Shown: piece by piece, positions 50,620-61,046 of the stretch | Layout of the letters: each line of letters starts with the position of its first letter | How positions within the stretch are numbered: the first letter of the stretch is position 1 | Assembly: GCF_902459645.1 (NCBI RefSeq) | Contig: NZ_CABPSK010000002.1 | Location: forward strand, 1,302,001 to 1,366,000 | Reading direction: 5' to 3' | Length of the DNA stretch: 64,000 nucleotides | From: Pandoraea pneumonica | Lineage (GTDB): Bacteria > Pseudomonadota > Gammaproteobacteria > Burkholderiales > Burkholderiaceae | Notes under the pieces: model-generated | Told to the model about the DNA's origin: nothing | The model's database searches: none | Seen by the model: only the letters and a program-made list of their open reading frames with translations | Program-made: the position numbers and the translations under genes

Positions 50620-50883
50620 TTACGCGGCCAACGCAAGTTCTTGCATGACGACGACTTCGGTCGTGGTCGTGGTGACGTCGCAAGCCGACTGGCAGCAGCC
50701 ACCGCACGAGCGGCCACAGCAGGGCGTGGCACCCGCGACCATTTCTTGAACGTACGGACCGCACTTGCCGCAGCATAGGGCTACGCCGAGGTCGATCTGA
50801 AGATCTTCCATCGAGGTGGCGCCAGCGTCGAGACAGGCCTTGATCTGGCGCTCGGAGACGGATTTGCAGACACAGACGATCAT
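50620..50883 (-). CDS. bfd: bacterioferritin-associated ferredoxin with Cys-rich tail
   Basis: 87 aa. Binds a [2Fe-2S] cluster and reduces bacterioferritin to release iron. The cluster cysteines are in MIVCVCKSVSER and ALCCGKCGPYV. E. coli Bfd ends around residue 64. Here a tail adds CCGRSCGGCCQSAC, six more cysteines in 14 residues, then a Thr/Val run. A Fur-box-like site lies 28 bases upstream. bfr is 1.2 kb away. Confidence 0.92.
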   Translation of the reverse strand: MIVCVCKSVSERQIKACLDAGATSMEDLQIDLGVALCCGKCGPYVQEMVAGATPCCGRSCGGCCQSACDVTTTTTEVVVMQELALAA

Positions 50884-50910
50884 GATGAAAACGTCAAAAT
50901 GTAACACTAA

Positions 50911-50925
50911 TGAGAATAATTATTA
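50911..50925 (-). promoter_or_regulatory. Fur-box-like operator of bfd
   Basis: TGAGAAT-A-ATTATTA, a 7-1-7 inverted repeat close to the Fur consensus, inside an AT-rich promoter patch upstream of bfd. Confidence 0.78.
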
Positions 50926-51096
50926 TTTAAGCAATCGGATTTTGCAAGCCCCAATGACCTATCCCATGGCACGCACATGGATATACGGGTGTTTGAATCG
51001 GGCTAAACAGTTGGACGTCGTGGGAAGGTTGTGCAGCCCGAATTTGGGCTGAACGCCCGTGTGGCGGGCTTCGGCGGGCGGTGCCCGCCGTCCGGT

Positions 51097-51969
51097 TCAG
51101 TCGGCGAGCGCCGAGGCTGTTTTGATGGCCGTGTCGGTTGCGGGCCACACGGCACCGTCAATTCGACCGATTTCGACGGTCTGCGCGACGGGCGGATTCA
51201 CGAGCAGGCGGTCCGCCATGGTCTGAAGGGCGTGAACGTTCGCTGTCGTGAATAACTGCATATCGCCGCTCGCGCCGGGTGTGCGGGGAGCGCACAGATC
51301 ATCCGCTTCGAGGCGGCGCTGCAATTGGCGGGCGATGGCGGCGCCGGTGTCGATGAGCGTCAGCGCGCCGCCGAAGCGCTGTTGTATTGCCGGGATCAGA
51401 AACGGGTAGTGCGTGCAGCCCAGCACCAGCGTGTCGGCCCCTTGCGCCACCATCGGTGCGACGTAGCGTTCGAGCAACGCCATGACGGCAGGGGAGTCGA
51501 CGTCGCCCGCTTCGATGCGTTCCACGAGGCCGTGCCCCGGTTGGCAAAGAAAGCGCTGACCTTGCGCCGTGTGACGGGCGAGTAAGTCGGCGAAGCGCGC
51601 GCTACGCAGCGTGGCGGCCGTTGCCAGCACCCCGATCACGCCGCTGCGCGATGCGGTGGCGGCGGGCTTGATGCCAGGCTCCACGCCTACGACCGGCCAC
51701 GACGCGTCGGCGCGCAACGCGGCGACGCCGTGAGCGGTGGCCGTGTTGCAGGCAACGACGAAGGCTTTGGCACCGCGCTCGCGCAGCCAACGCCCTACGG
51801 CGAGACTGCGCTCGGCAATGAAGGCATCGGGACGTTCGCCATAGGGGGCGAAGGCGGAGTCGGCCACATAGAGCAGCGACTCGTGCGGGAGCAGGGCGCG
51901 TACGGCTTGGAGGACCGAGAGGCCGCCGAGACCGGAATCGAAGACGCCAATCGGCGCGTTGGAGGGCAT
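51097..51969 (-). CDS. murI: glutamate racemase
   Basis: 290 aa. Makes D-glutamate for peptidoglycan. The two catalytic cysteines are in VVACNTATAHG and in LVLGCTHYPFL. N-terminus IGVFDSGLGGLSVLQAV is typical. Usual length. Confidence 0.97.
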   Translation of the reverse strand: MPSNAPIGVFDSGLGGLSVLQAVRALLPHESLLYVADSAFAPYGERPDAFIAERSLAVGRWLRERGAKAFVVACNTATAHGVAALRADASWPVVGVEPGIKPAATASRSGVIGVLATAATLRSARFADLLARHTAQGQRFLCQPGHGLVERIEAGDVDSPAVMALLERYVAPMVAQGADTLVLGCTHYPFLIPAIQQRFGGALTLIDTGAAIARQLQRRLEADDLCAPRTPGASGDMQLFTTANVHALQTMADRLLVNPPVAQTVEIGRIDGAVWPATDTAIKTASALAD

Positions 51970-52016
51970 GGCAAATAGAAAAGGGCCGGCAAATTGCCGG
52001 CCCCGAAATTCTAGCG

Positions 52017-52055
52017 CAAAGCCCGTTGGGCGGTGTTGACCAGCGGGCTTTGTGC
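52017..52055 (-). terminator. hairpin after bfr
   Basis: Stem CAAAGCCCG / CGGGCTTTG with a longer internal loop, just after the bfr stop. It has only a short T stretch, so termination is plausible but not strong. Confidence 0.55.
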
Positions 52056-52071
52056 GTTTGTCTTACGTGGT

Positions 52072-52551
52072 TCAGTCTTCGAACGAAGCCATGCCCGACT
52101 GTTGGTAGTTTTGCAGGCCGACCTTGGCGATCAGTTCGATCTGCGTTTCCAGCCAGTCGATGTGTTCTTCCGTGTCGTGGAGAATTTCGTTGAAGATTTC
52201 GCGCGAGACGAAGTCTTTCACGCTTTCGCAGTGGGCGACGCCTTCCTTGCAGGTCTTTTGCGAGAGGTATTCGAGCTTCAGGTCGCAAGCCAGAATTTCT
52301 TCCGTGTTCTCGCCGATGAGCAGCTTGTGGAGGTCTTGCAGGTTCGGCAGGCCGTCGAGCATGAAAATGCGCTCGATGAGCTTGTCGGCGTGCTTCATCT
52401 CACCGATCGACTCGTCGTACTCGTGCTTGCCGAGCTTGTCGAGGCCCCAGTGTTTGTACATGCGGGCGTGCAGAAAGTACTGGTTGATCGCGGTCAGTTC
52501 GTTGGTGAGCTGAGCGTTGAGGAGTTCGAGGACTTTCTTGTCGCCTTTCAT
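52072..52551 (-). CDS. bfr: bacterioferritin
   Basis: 159 aa, 24-mer iron store with haem. Di-iron ligands: Glu in [11 protein letters not shown], Glu and His in [16 protein letters not shown], and Glu and His in [12 protein letters not shown]. The haem ligand Met (residue 52) is in GEMKHADK. Pairs with bfd. Confidence 0.98.
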   Translation of the reverse strand: MKGDKKVLELLNAQLTNELTAINQYFLHARMYKHWGLDKLGKHEYDESIGEMKHADKLIERIFMLDGLPNLQDLHKLLIGENTEEILACDLKLEYLSQKTCKEGVAHCESVKDFVSREIFNEILHDTEEHIDWLETQIELIAKVGLQNYQQSGMASFED

Positions 52552-52701
52552 TTCGGATCCCTATATGCAGTTGTGCAATTTGCAAGCGGTTGAACGATAG
52601 CCTGAAAACCGCCGAAAGCCAAGCCCTGTAAGGCTTTTCGTGAACCGAGACACGAATGGTAACGCGATCCATTCGCGTTGATTTTGCATCGTCTTTCGCA
52701 A

Positions 52702-52731
52702 GAAAAAGGCCCGGACAGTGCCGGGCCTTTG
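52702..52731 (-). terminator. rho-independent terminator after fumarase
   Basis: Stem AAAGGCCCGG / CCGGGCCTTT with a short loop and an A-run on the left (U-run for the minus strand), 24 bases after the fumarase stop. Confidence 0.9.
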
Positions 52732-52754
52732 ACTACAACATCGCTACCGCTGGA

Positions 52755-54278
52755 TTACTCCGCCGCGACCGGAATCTTACCGATCTTGGCTTGCCATTCC
52801 TTCGGGCCGGTTTGGTGCACCGACACGCCGGTGGCATCCACGGCGACGGTGACAGGCATGTCCTTCACGTCGAATTCGTAGATGGCTTCCATGCCCAGGT
52901 CTTCGAAGGCCAGCACGCGTGCGGCGCGGATTGCCTTCGACACGAGGTAGGCGGCGCCGCCCACGGCCATCAGGTATGCAGCCTTGTGCTTCTTGATGGC
53001 TTCGATGGCAGCCGGGCCACGTTCCGACTTGCCGATCATGACGGCGAGGCCCGTCTTCGACAGCATCATGTCGGTGAACTTGTCCATACGCGTGGACGTG
53101 GTCGGACCGGCCGGGCCGACGACTTCATCGCGTACCGGATCGACCGGGCCGACGTAATAAATCGCACGGCCATTGAAGTCGACCGGCAGCGGCTCGCCCT
53201 TGGCGATCATGTCGGCGATGCGCTTGTGGGCAGCGTCGCGGCCCGTGAGCATCTTGCCCGAGAGCAGCAGGGTCTGACCCGGCTTCCAGCTGGCGACTTC
53301 TTCCGGCGTGAGCGTGTCGAGGTCGACGCGCTTGCTCGTCTCGGTGTTCGGTGCCCAGTGCACGTTCGGCCAGGCGTCGAGCGACGGAGCGGCGAGGAAC
53401 GAGGGGCCCGAGCCGTCGAGCGTGAAGTGGGCGTGGCGCGTAGCGGCGCAGTTCGGGATCATCGCGACCGGCTTCGACGCGGCGTGCGTCGGGTAGTCGA
53501 GAATCTTCACGTCCAGCACGGTGGCCAGACCGCCGAGACCTTGCGCGCCGATACCCAGTGCGTTGACCTTCTCGAACAGCTCGATACGCAGCTCTTCGTT
53601 CCAGTTTTGCGGGCCGCGCTTGATCACGTCATGAATGTCGATCGGGTCCATGAGCGATTCTTTGGCGAGCACCATGGCTTTCTCGGCCGTGCCACCGATA
53701 CCGATGCCGAGCATGCCCGGCGGGCACCAACCGGCGCCCATCGTCGGCACGGTCTTCACCACCCAGTCGACGATCGAATCGGACGGGTTGAGCATCACGA
53801 ACTTCGACTTGTTTTCCGAGCCGCCGCCCTTGGCTGCGACCGTGATGTCGACCTTGTCGCCTTCCACGATCTCGTAGTGGATGACAGCGGGCGTGTTGTC
53901 CTTCGTGTTCTTACGGCCGGCTTCGGGCGGGGCGACGATCGAGGCGCGCAGGACGTTGTCCGGGTGCATGTAAGCCTGACGCACGCCTTCGTTGATCATG
54001 TCGGTGAGGCTGCGCTTGGCATCCCACTGCACGTTCATGCCGACCTTCACGAAGACCGTCACGATCCCGGTGTCCTGACACAGCGGACGGTGGCCTTCGG
54101 CGCACATGCGGCTGTTGGTCAGAATCTGTGCGATGGCATCTTTAGCAGCGGGGCTTTCTTCGGCCTCGTAGGCGCGGCCCAGTGCTTGGATGTAATCGTC
54201 CGGATGGTAGTAGCTGATGTATTGCAGGGCACCGGCGACGCTCTGAATGACGTCGTCTTCTTTAATGACGGTAGACAT
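52755..54278 (-). CDS. class I fumarate hydratase
   Basis: 507 aa, [4Fe-4S] fumarase. Cluster cysteines are in RPLCQDTGIV, AMIPNCAATRHA and possibly GAGWCPPGMLGIG. The C-terminal beta part has GKMLTGRDAAHKRI and VGPAGPTTSTRMD. Converts fumarate to malate in the TCA cycle. Single-chain form. Shares strand with the UPF0114 gene 37 bp upstream. Confidence 0.96.
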   Translation of the reverse strand: MSTVIKEDDVIQSVAGALQYISYYHPDDYIQALGRAYEAEESPAAKDAIAQILTNSRMCAEGHRPLCQDTGIVTVFVKVGMNVQWDAKRSLTDMINEGVRQAYMHPDNVLRASIVAPPEAGRKNTKDNTPAVIHYEIVEGDKVDITVAAKGGGSENKSKFVMLNPSDSIVDWVVKTVPTMGAGWCPPGMLGIGIGGTAEKAMVLAKESLMDPIDIHDVIKRGPQNWNEELRIELFEKVNALGIGAQGLGGLATVLDVKILDYPTHAASKPVAMIPNCAATRHAHFTLDGSGPSFLAAPSLDAWPNVHWAPNTETSKRVDLDTLTPEEVASWKPGQTLLLSGKMLTGRDAAHKRIADMIAKGEPLPVDFNGRAIYYVGPVDPVRDEVVGPAGPTTSTRMDKFTDMMLSKTGLAVMIGKSERGPAAIEAIKKHKAAYLMAVGGAAYLVSKAIRAARVLAFEDLGMEAIYEFDVKDMPVTVAVDATGVSVHQTGPKEWQAKIGKIPVAAE

Positions 54279-54315
54279 GAAACGGCTCTCGACTTAGTGG
54301 GGACTTGGTGAGGAT

Positions 54316-54888
54316 TTAGTGGGTATTGGTATTGGGTACAGCTTGGGGGGTAGCGTATGCCGGGGCGTGGCTGTCGTTGGTCATTTTGTTGACCACGGCC
54401 ATCACGACGGCAGAAAGCAGGAACGAGATGTGGATAACGACTTGCCACATGATCGTGTGCGGCGTCTGTTGCGCCGCATCGATAAACGTTTTGAGCAGGT
54501 GGATCGACGAGATGCTGATGAGCGCCATCGAGAGTTTCACCTTGAGCACACCGGCATTCACGTGATCGAGCCATTCGGGCTCGTCGGGGTGGCCTTCCAC
54601 GCCGAGGCGGGAGACGAAGGTCTCGTAGCCGCCGATGATCACCATGATGAGCAGGTTCGAGATCATCACCACATCGATCAGGCCGAGCACGACGAGCATG
54701 ATCTGCGTTTCGTCGAAGCTTGCTGCGTGGGTGACGAGGTGCCAGAGTTCGGCGAGGAATTTATAGACGTAGACGCCTTGCGCAGCGATCAGGCCGAGGT
54801 AGAGCGGCAGTTGCAGCCAGCGGCTGAAGAAAATGATGCGAGGCAGCGGGCGCATCGGCGCGTCGGAGGGGCGGCCGGGAGTCGACAT
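54316..54888 (-). CDS. UPF0114/YqhA-family membrane protein
   Basis: 190 aa with four predicted membrane helices: [54 protein letters not shown] and [20 protein letters not shown]. The family segment [13 protein letters not shown] follows the second helix. Function unknown. Confidence 0.92.
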   Translation of the reverse strand: MSTPGRPSDAPMRPLPRIIFFSRWLQLPLYLGLIAAQGVYVYKFLAELWHLVTHAASFDETQIMLVVLGLIDVVMISNLLIMVIIGGYETFVSRLGVEGHPDEPEWLDHVNAGVLKVKLSMALISISSIHLLKTFIDAAQQTPHTIMWQVVIHISFLLSAVVMAVVNKMTNDSHAPAYATPQAVPNTNTH

Positions 54889-55057
54889 GGCAATCTTGAC
54901 GAAGTGGGGGACATTCGCCTGCGCCCGAAGCCGCAGGCCATTTTTATCAAATCAACATCAATCGAAGCATTTGAAGCGTTTGAAGCATCTGGCTGGTCTC
55001 GTGATACGAAAACCGGCACCGGCGGCATTTTACAACGTCTTGCCGCCGGGGCTGCCG

Positions 55058-56044
55058 CTATCTGGCGGCAACCTTTTTCGCCGCCCCGGCACTTGGCAGC
55101 GCGGCCAGCACGATGCCCGAGACCGTCAGCGCGAGTGCAGCCCCTTGGGCGATCGTCAGTTGTTCGCCCAGAAACACGACGCCGTAGGCCGTTGCTGCGA
55201 CCGGTACCATCGCCGTGAAAACGCCCGCCAACTGGGCGCTCACATGCCGAATGCCGCGCATCCAGAGGAAGAACGAGAACACGCTGGCGGCGAGTCCGTA
55301 CCAGACGATGAGCGCCCAGTGACCGGGCGTGAGCGCCGAGTAATCGACGGCCATCAGCCCGACGATACCCAGCGGCAGCATCATCGCGCCACCGAGCAGG
55401 TGGGTGTAAGCGCAGATATCGATGGCGGCCATCTCCGAGGCCAGACGCTTGGAGACGATCACGTAGATCCCCTCGCAAACCACCGCGCCCAGCACCAGCG
55501 CGTTGCCCAGCCACGCATTGCTGCTCGATCCAGCGGCCCCGGCCCCGTGCGAATCGCCGCGCGACAGATTCAGCAGCGCCACACCGAGAATCGCGAGGCC
55601 AATGCTAACCAGCGTGCGCCGCGACGGATGCTCGCGCAGCACGGCCCATGAGAGCAGGGCGACGCAGGCGGGCAGCGTGGCGGTAATCACCCCAGCAGCC
55701 GTCGCCGTGGTCTGCCGCACGCCGTAGAGCATCAGCAGCGTGAAGAGAAACGTGCCGAAGAACGTCTGCACGAAAAGGTTGCGCCATTGCGAGCGGGTGA
55801 CGAGTCGCATTCTCGCCGGGCGATAACGCGGGGCGAGGGCGATGACGGCGATCACGAAGCGCCAGAGTGCGAAGGCGGCCACGGGCATGACGGCGACCAT
55901 GGTTTTCCCGATGCCCACATTGGTGCCGACAAAGAACATCGCGAGCGCCAGAGCGAAGCTTGGAAAGCGGGCAAACAGCCGGTCGGTCGACGAGGGCAGC
56001 GCTTGTGCGGCGGGCGTCGAAGGGGGCGAAGAGGTCGAATTCAC
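55058..56044 (-). CDS. DMT-family (EamA) transporter
   Basis: About 328 aa with ten membrane helices in two EamA repeats (for example LFTLLMLYGVRQTTATAAGV and IVWYGLAASVFSFFLWMRGI). Exports or imports a small metabolite; the substrate is not readable. GTG at 56044 behind GGAG is the preferred start; the frame is open 42 codons further without clear similarity. C-terminal tail is Lys/Ala-rich. Confidence 0.85.
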   Translation of the reverse strand: MNSTSSPPSTPAAQALPSSTDRLFARFPSFALALAMFFVGTNVGIGKTMVAVMPVAAFALWRFVIAVIALAPRYRPARMRLVTRSQWRNLFVQTFFGTFLFTLLMLYGVRQTTATAAGVITATLPACVALLSWAVLREHPSRRTLVSIGLAILGVALLNLSRGDSHGAGAAGSSSNAWLGNALVLGAVVCEGIYVIVSKRLASEMAAIDICAYTHLLGGAMMLPLGIVGLMAVDYSALTPGHWALIVWYGLAASVFSFFLWMRGIRHVSAQLAGVFTAMVPVAATAYGVVFLGEQLTIAQGAALALTVSGIVLAALPSAGAAKKVAAR

Positions 56045-56281
56045 GGGCGCTCCGGGCGAGTCCGGGGTTGGCGGGATAGGGATGATGCGGGTAGGATTGT
56101 AGCGAATACGCCACGGTCTGCTGCACCGCAGTGACGCGCTTACGTGAGTCCCGCACGCGAGAGACGTCACGCGGGTGCACCAGTGTAAGGCGTTAGTAAG
56201 TCGCTCGTCTTAATGTGGCGTTAGCGATTTGTTTTGGCTTGATTGCAATGGTTTTTGCATATCCATAAGAGGGGACAACTC

Positions 56282-58264
56282 ATGGCAGCAATTGAATCGG
56301 TATTGCAGGAGCAGCGCGTCTTCGCGCCGCCGCAGGCGCTTGTCGCCAAAGCGAACATCTCCGGCATGCCCGCCTATGAGGCGCTGTGCGCCGAGGCCGA
56401 GAAAGATTACGAGGGATTCTGGGCGCGTCAGGCGCGCGAGAATCTGGCCTGGCACAAGCCGTTCACCAAAGTCCTTGATGAGACCCAAGCCCCGTTCTAC
56501 ACGTGGTTCGAAGATGGTCAACTCAACGCGTCTTACAACTGTCTGGACCGCCAAATCGAAGCGGGTCTGGGCGACAAAACCGCCATTCTCTTTGAAGCCG
56601 ACGACGGCACGGTGACCCCGGTTACCTACCGCGACCTGCTCTCGCGCGTGAATCGCTTTGCGAACGCGCTCAAGGCAAAGGGCGTGAAGAAGGGCGATCG
56701 CGTCGTGATCTACATGCCGATGTCGATCGAAGGCGTGGTGGCCATGCAGGCTTGCGCGCGTATCGGCGCGACGCACTCGGTGGTGTTCGGTGGCTTCTCG
56801 GCCAAATCGCTGAACGAACGTGTGATCGACGCGGGCGCCGTGGCGATCGTGACGGCTGACGAGCAGATGCGCGGCGGAAAGGCGCTGCCGCTCAAGGCGA
56901 TCGTCGACGAAGCGCTGGGCATGGGCGGTTGCGATCACGTGAAGTCGGTGATCGTCTATCGCCGCACGGGCGGCAATGTGACGATGCAGGCCGGGCGTGA
57001 CGAAGTGCTGCAAGACTTGGTCGCGACGCAATCGGACAAGTGCGAGCCGGAGTGGGTGGGCGCGGAGCATCCGCTGTTCATTCTTTACACGTCGGGTTCG
57101 ACGGGTAAGCCGAAGGGCGTGCAGCACAGCACGGGCGGCTATTTGCTGTGGGCGTCGCTCACGATGCAATGGACGTTCGACATCAAGCCGGACGACGTTT
57201 TCTGGTGCACGGCCGACATCGGCTGGATCACTGGTCACACGTACATCGCCTACGGCCCGCTCGCGGTCGGTGCGACGCAGGTGGTGTTCGAAGGTGTGCC
57301 GACGTATCCGAACGCTGGCCGTTTCTGGGAAATGATCGGCCGCCACAAGGTGTCGGTGTTCTACACCGCGCCGACGGCGATTCGTTCGCTGATCAAGGCG
57401 GCGGAACAGGCCCCGGACGTGCATCCGAAGAAATACGATCTGTCGTCGCTGCGCATTCTCGGGTCGGTCGGTGAGCCGATCAATCCGGAAGCGTGGATGT
57501 GGTACTACGAAAACATTGGCGGCGGCCGTTGCCCGATCGTTGATACGTGGTGGCAGACGGAGACGGGTGGTCATGTGATCACGCCGCTGCCGGGCGCGAC
57601 GCCGCTGGTGCCGGGTTCGTGCACGCTGGGGTTGCCGGGTATCGATGTGGCGATTGTCGACGAGACCGGTCAGGACGTGCCGAACGGTCAGGGCGGCATG
57701 CTGGTCATCAAGCGTGCGTGGCCGTCGATGATTCGTACGATCTGGGGCGATCCGGAGCGTTACAAGTCGAGCTACTTCCCGCCGGAGTTGGGCGGCAAGA
57801 TTTATCTGGCGGGTGACGGTTCGATTCGCGATGCGAAGACGGGGTACTTCACGATCATGGGGCGTATCGACGACGTGCTGAACGTCTCGGGTCACCGCAT
57901 GGGCACGATGGAGATCGAGTCGGCGCTGGTGGCGAACCCGATCGTGGCGGAAGCTGCGGTGGTGGGCCGTCCGGACGATACGACGGGTGAGGCGATTGTG
58001 GCGTTTGTGGTGCTCAAGCGTTCGCGCCCGACGGGCGACGAGGCGAAGCAACTGGCGCTGGAGTTGCGTAACTGGGTGGGTAAGGAGATCGGTCCGATCG
58101 CCAAGCCGAAGGACATCCGCTTCGGTGACAACCTGCCGAAGACGCGTTCGGGCAAGATCATGCGCCGTCTGTTGCGCGTGATTGCGAAGGGCGAGGAGAT
58201 TACGCAAGACACCTCCACGCTGGAAAACCCGGCGATTCTCGAGCAACTCAAGCAAGCGCAGTAA
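56282..58264 (+). CDS. acs: acetyl-CoA synthetase
   Basis: 660 aa, usual length. AMP-forming: acetate to acetyl-AMP to acetyl-CoA. The AMP-binding motif is [26 protein letters not shown] and the C-terminal acetylation-controlled Lys in [13 protein letters not shown] are present. ATG 56282 fits the family. DUF4212 and symporter genes downstream suggest a carboxylate-uptake module. Confidence 0.98.
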   Translation: MAAIESVLQEQRVFAPPQALVAKANISGMPAYEALCAEAEKDYEGFWARQARENLAWHKPFTKVLDETQAPFYTWFEDGQLNASYNCLDRQIEAGLGDKTAILFEADDGTVTPVTYRDLLSRVNRFANALKAKGVKKGDRVVIYMPMSIEGVVAMQACARIGATHSVVFGGFSAKSLNERVIDAGAVAIVTADEQMRGGKALPLKAIVDEALGMGGCDHVKSVIVYRRTGGNVTMQAGRDEVLQDLVATQSDKCEPEWVGAEHPLFILYTSGSTGKPKGVQHSTGGYLLWASLTMQWTFDIKPDDVFWCTADIGWITGHTYIAYGPLAVGATQVVFEGVPTYPNAGRFWEMIGRHKVSVFYTAPTAIRSLIKAAEQAPDVHPKKYDLSSLRILGSVGEPINPEAWMWYYENIGGGRCPIVDTWWQTETGGHVITPLPGATPLVPGSCTLGLPGIDVAIVDETGQDVPNGQGGMLVIKRAWPSMIRTIWGDPERYKSSYFPPELGGKIYLAGDGSIRDAKTGYFTIMGRIDDVLNVSGHRMGTMEIESALVANPIVAEAAVVGRPDDTTGEAIVAFVVLKRSRPTGDEAKQLALELRNWVGKEIGPIAKPKDIRFGDNLPKTRSGKIMRRLLRVIAKGEEITQDTSTLENPAILEQLKQAQ

Positions 58265-58485
58265 GTTGGCTGCCGCGTCGTCGAAGTGTGGCGACGCGGC
58301 GGTGTGGCGTGGGGCGTCATCGTGAGTGGTGACGCCCCATGTCGCATGAGGCATGCGCTGCGATGGTTTTTTGACGCCATTTCTGGCGTTCTTTCCGTGC
58401 GCATGGGCTGACGACTGCGAGCGTCGACACAACATCCCCTATGCAGTGCCGATGGGGCTTCCGTCAGGTGACTGACCGCGCGCCG

Positions 58486-58956
58486 ATGGTGAATCCTTTG
58501 AAGACCCGTAACGGCGACTCGACAGCGACATCGGGCCAGACCGACGACCTGCCGCGCAATTCGCATTGGCATCGGGAGGCGGCGGCCATCGCTGCGCGCC
58601 ACTGGCACCGCACGTTGTGGCTGGTGGCGGTGTTGATGGTGATCGGCTTCGTGGTGACGTTCGTGCCGCAGTTCTGGGCGCGCGAATGGATGTCGGTGAG
58701 ATTTGCAGGCTGGCCGATACCGTTCTATATGGGCGCACAGGGATCGATCCTGATCGATATCGGGTTGATCGTTATCTATGCGTTGATCCAGCGTCGCAAC
58801 GACGCGCGGTATCACGGTGAGTTGCAAGCGCTGCGCCGGGCGCGTAGTGACAGTCTTGGGCTTGGTGATGCGGCTGGGACTGGAATTGCTGGCGGTGTGC
58901 AGAATGCCACTTCTCGTATGACATCTCGCGCCACATCGGCGCCGAATTCCCAATGA
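58486..58956 (+). CDS. DUF4212 small subunit of a sodium:solute symporter
   Basis: 156 aa, two membrane helices (LWLVAVLMVIGFVVTFVPQF and GSILIDIGLIVIYALIQRRN) with FYMGAQGS between them, the DUF4212 pattern. Such genes always come just before a VC_2705-type symporter. The stop overlaps the symporter start (ATGA). The long Thr/Ser/Gly-rich tail is variable in the family. Confidence 0.92.
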   Translation: MVNPLKTRNGDSTATSGQTDDLPRNSHWHREAAAIAARHWHRTLWLVAVLMVIGFVVTFVPQFWAREWMSVRFAGWPIPFYMGAQGSILIDIGLIVIYALIQRRNDARYHGELQALRRARSDSLGLGDAAGTGIAGGVQNATSRMTSRATSAPNSQ

Positions 58957-60971
58957 GTTTCACGCGCAGGCTGCTGCGCTACTACCTGTATTACACGGCG
59001 GGGTTCTTCGCGTTCGTGCTGATGATTGGCTTGCTTGAGCGGGTCAACGGGCCGGGCGTGTGGATCGGCTATGCGTTTCTGTTCGTGACGATCGCCGTGT
59101 ATGCCGTGATCGGGCTGATTTCTCGCACGTCTGATGCTACGGAGTACTACGTGGCCGGGCGGCGTGTGCCGCCGATATTCAACGGGATGGCATGTGCTGC
59201 CGACTGGATGAGCGCGGCGTCGTTCATGGGGTTGGCTGGGTCGTTGTATGTGTCTGGGTATGACGGGCTTGCCTATGTGATGGGCTGGACGGGCGGGTAT
59301 TGCTTAGTGGCGTTTTTGCTCGCACCGTATCTGCGGAAGATGGGGCGTTACACGGTGCCTGATTTTTTGGGCACGCGGTACGACAGCAATCTTGTGCGGG
59401 CGTTGGGGGTGTTCTCGACGATTCTTTGCTCTTTCGTCTATCTCGTTGCGCAGATTCAGGGCGTGGGGTTGATCGCGTCGCGGTTCATCGGCGTGGAGTT
59501 CACGATTGGCATCTTCTTCGGGCTGGCGGGCATTCTGGTGTGCTCATTCCTCGGCGGGATGCGTGCCGTGACTTGGACGCAGGTGGCGCAGTACATCATC
59601 ATGATCACGGCGTTTCTGGTGCCGACGGCGATGATCGGCCATCAGACCGGACACGGTTGGTTTCCGCAGTTCAGCTACGGCGAAGCGCTGGCGAAGGTAG
59701 AGGTGCTGGAGCGCGAAATCCAGAAATCGATACCCGAGCGCGAGGTGCGCGACTACTACCGCGAGCAAGCGGAGCAGATGCAGCGACGGCTGGATGGCCT
59801 GCCGGATAGCTTCTACAGCGAGCGGGCAGAGTTGGAGCGTCAGTTGCTCGATACGAAGCGTCATAACGGGCCGCTGCGTGAGGTGAAGGTACTGGAGGCG
59901 AAGCTCGAAGCGTTCCCGCGCGATGTGGGGGATGCGCAGAATCGCTGGCTCGAGTTGCGCAATCAATATGCGGAACGGAGTGAGCCGCCGCATGCGATGA
60001 CCGAGCCATTCCCGGCGAAGGACGATACGACGCGCAGTTCGCAGCGATTGAATTTCCTGCTGTTGATGGTCTGCCTGATGATCGGCACGGCGAGTTTGCC
60101 GCACATCCTCACGCGGTACGGGACAACGGCGACGGTGCAGGGGGCTCGCAGTTCCGTGGGCTGGACGTTGTTCTTTGTGGCGCTGTTGTATGTGAGTGCG
60201 CCGGCGTTGGCGGTGATGCTCAAGTACGACGTACTGCTGCATCTGGTCGGGGCGCGGTATGAGAACTTGCCTGCGTGGGTGATTCAGTGGCGGCATGCGA
60301 CGCCGGTGCAGCTCGACGTGTCGGATGTCTATCGCGATGGCGTAGTGCAGTGGGGCGAGATCTGGATGCAACCAGACATGCTGGTGCTGGCCGGGCCGGA
60401 GATCGCAGGGCTGCCGTACGTGATTTCGGGGCTGGTGGCAGCGGGCGCGTTGGCAGCGGTGTTGTCGACGGCGGACGGGTTGCTGCTGACGATTGCGAAC
60501 GCGCTGTCGCACGATGTGTATTTCCACATGATCGACCGGAACGCATCGAGCCAGAAGCGGGTGACGACGTCGAAGATCCTGTTGCTTTGTGTGGCGATGT
60601 TTGCGTCGTATGTGACGTCGCTGAAGCCGGGCAATATTTTGTTTTTGGTGGGGGCGGCGTTCTCGTTGGCGGCATCGTGCTTGTTCCCGGCGTTGGTGCT
60701 GGGGGTGTTCTGGAAGCGCACGACGCGTCTGGGCGCAACGGCCGGGATGGTGAGCGGGTTGCTGGTGTGCGTGTACTACATCATGACGACGTACCCGTTC
60801 TTCACACGACTGACGGGCTTCGCCGGGGCCCGTTGGTGGGGCGTGGATCCGATAGCTGCGGGGGCGTTTGGCGTGCCGGTAGGGTTCGCGGTGGCAATCC
60901 TGTTCAGCTTACTGGGCGGCCGTCCGAGCGAACGGGACGAACACCTGGTGGACCACCTGCGGCGGCCCTGA
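58953..60971 (+). CDS. sodium:solute symporter (VC_2705/ActP-like) with coiled-coil insert
   Basis: 672 aa. SSS-family core helices (EYYVAGRRVPPIFNGMACAA, DWMSAASFMGLAGSLYVSGY, GRYTVPDFLGTRYDS) as in ActP acetate permease. Between about residues 240 and 365 lies a hydrophilic, Glu/Arg-rich stretch with heptads (EVLEREIQKSIPEREVRD, AELERQLLDTKR), then the helices resume. Typical ActP is near 550 aa, so this is a large cytoplasmic or periplasmic coiled-coil insert. With acs upstream, acetate or a similar acid is the likely substrate. Confidence 0.93.
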   Translation: MSFTRRLLRYYLYYTAGFFAFVLMIGLLERVNGPGVWIGYAFLFVTIAVYAVIGLISRTSDATEYYVAGRRVPPIFNGMACAADWMSAASFMGLAGSLYVSGYDGLAYVMGWTGGYCLVAFLLAPYLRKMGRYTVPDFLGTRYDSNLVRALGVFSTILCSFVYLVAQIQGVGLIASRFIGVEFTIGIFFGLAGILVCSFLGGMRAVTWTQVAQYIIMITAFLVPTAMIGHQTGHGWFPQFSYGEALAKVEVLEREIQKSIPEREVRDYYREQAEQMQRRLDGLPDSFYSERAELERQLLDTKRHNGPLREVKVLEAKLEAFPRDVGDAQNRWLELRNQYAERSEPPHAMTEPFPAKDDTTRSSQRLNFLLLMVCLMIGTASLPHILTRYGTTATVQGARSSVGWTLFFVALLYVSAPALAVMLKYDVLLHLVGARYENLPAWVIQWRHATPVQLDVSDVYRDGVVQWGEIWMQPDMLVLAGPEIAGLPYVISGLVAAGALAAVLSTADGLLLTIANALSHDVYFHMIDRNASSQKRVTTSKILLLCVAMFASYVTSLKPGNILFLVGAAFSLAASCLFPALVLGVFWKRTTRLGATAGMVSGLLVCVYYIMTTYPFFTRLTGFAGARWWGVDPIAAGAFGVPVGFAVAILFSLLGGRPSERDEHLVDHLRRP

Positions 60972-61027
60972 CGAAGAAATTTTAGTAAGCAGACGCCGAA
61001 GGGACTGGGATATTCCCGCCGACCTGC

Positions 61028-61033
61028 TATAAT
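61028..61033 (+). promoter_or_regulatory. -10 box of tRNA-Ser
   Basis: Exact TATAAT 14 bases before the tRNA; the -35 region at the expected distance (about 61005-61010) is a poor match. Confidence 0.65.
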
Positions 61034-61046
61034 GCGCGACTCTTCA

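Noticed and set aside
50333-50776. A 147-codon minus-strand frame between bfd and tonB
   Set aside because: Overlaps bfd in another frame and ends in the terminator; the 20-aa frame with a strong ribosome site is the better candidate.
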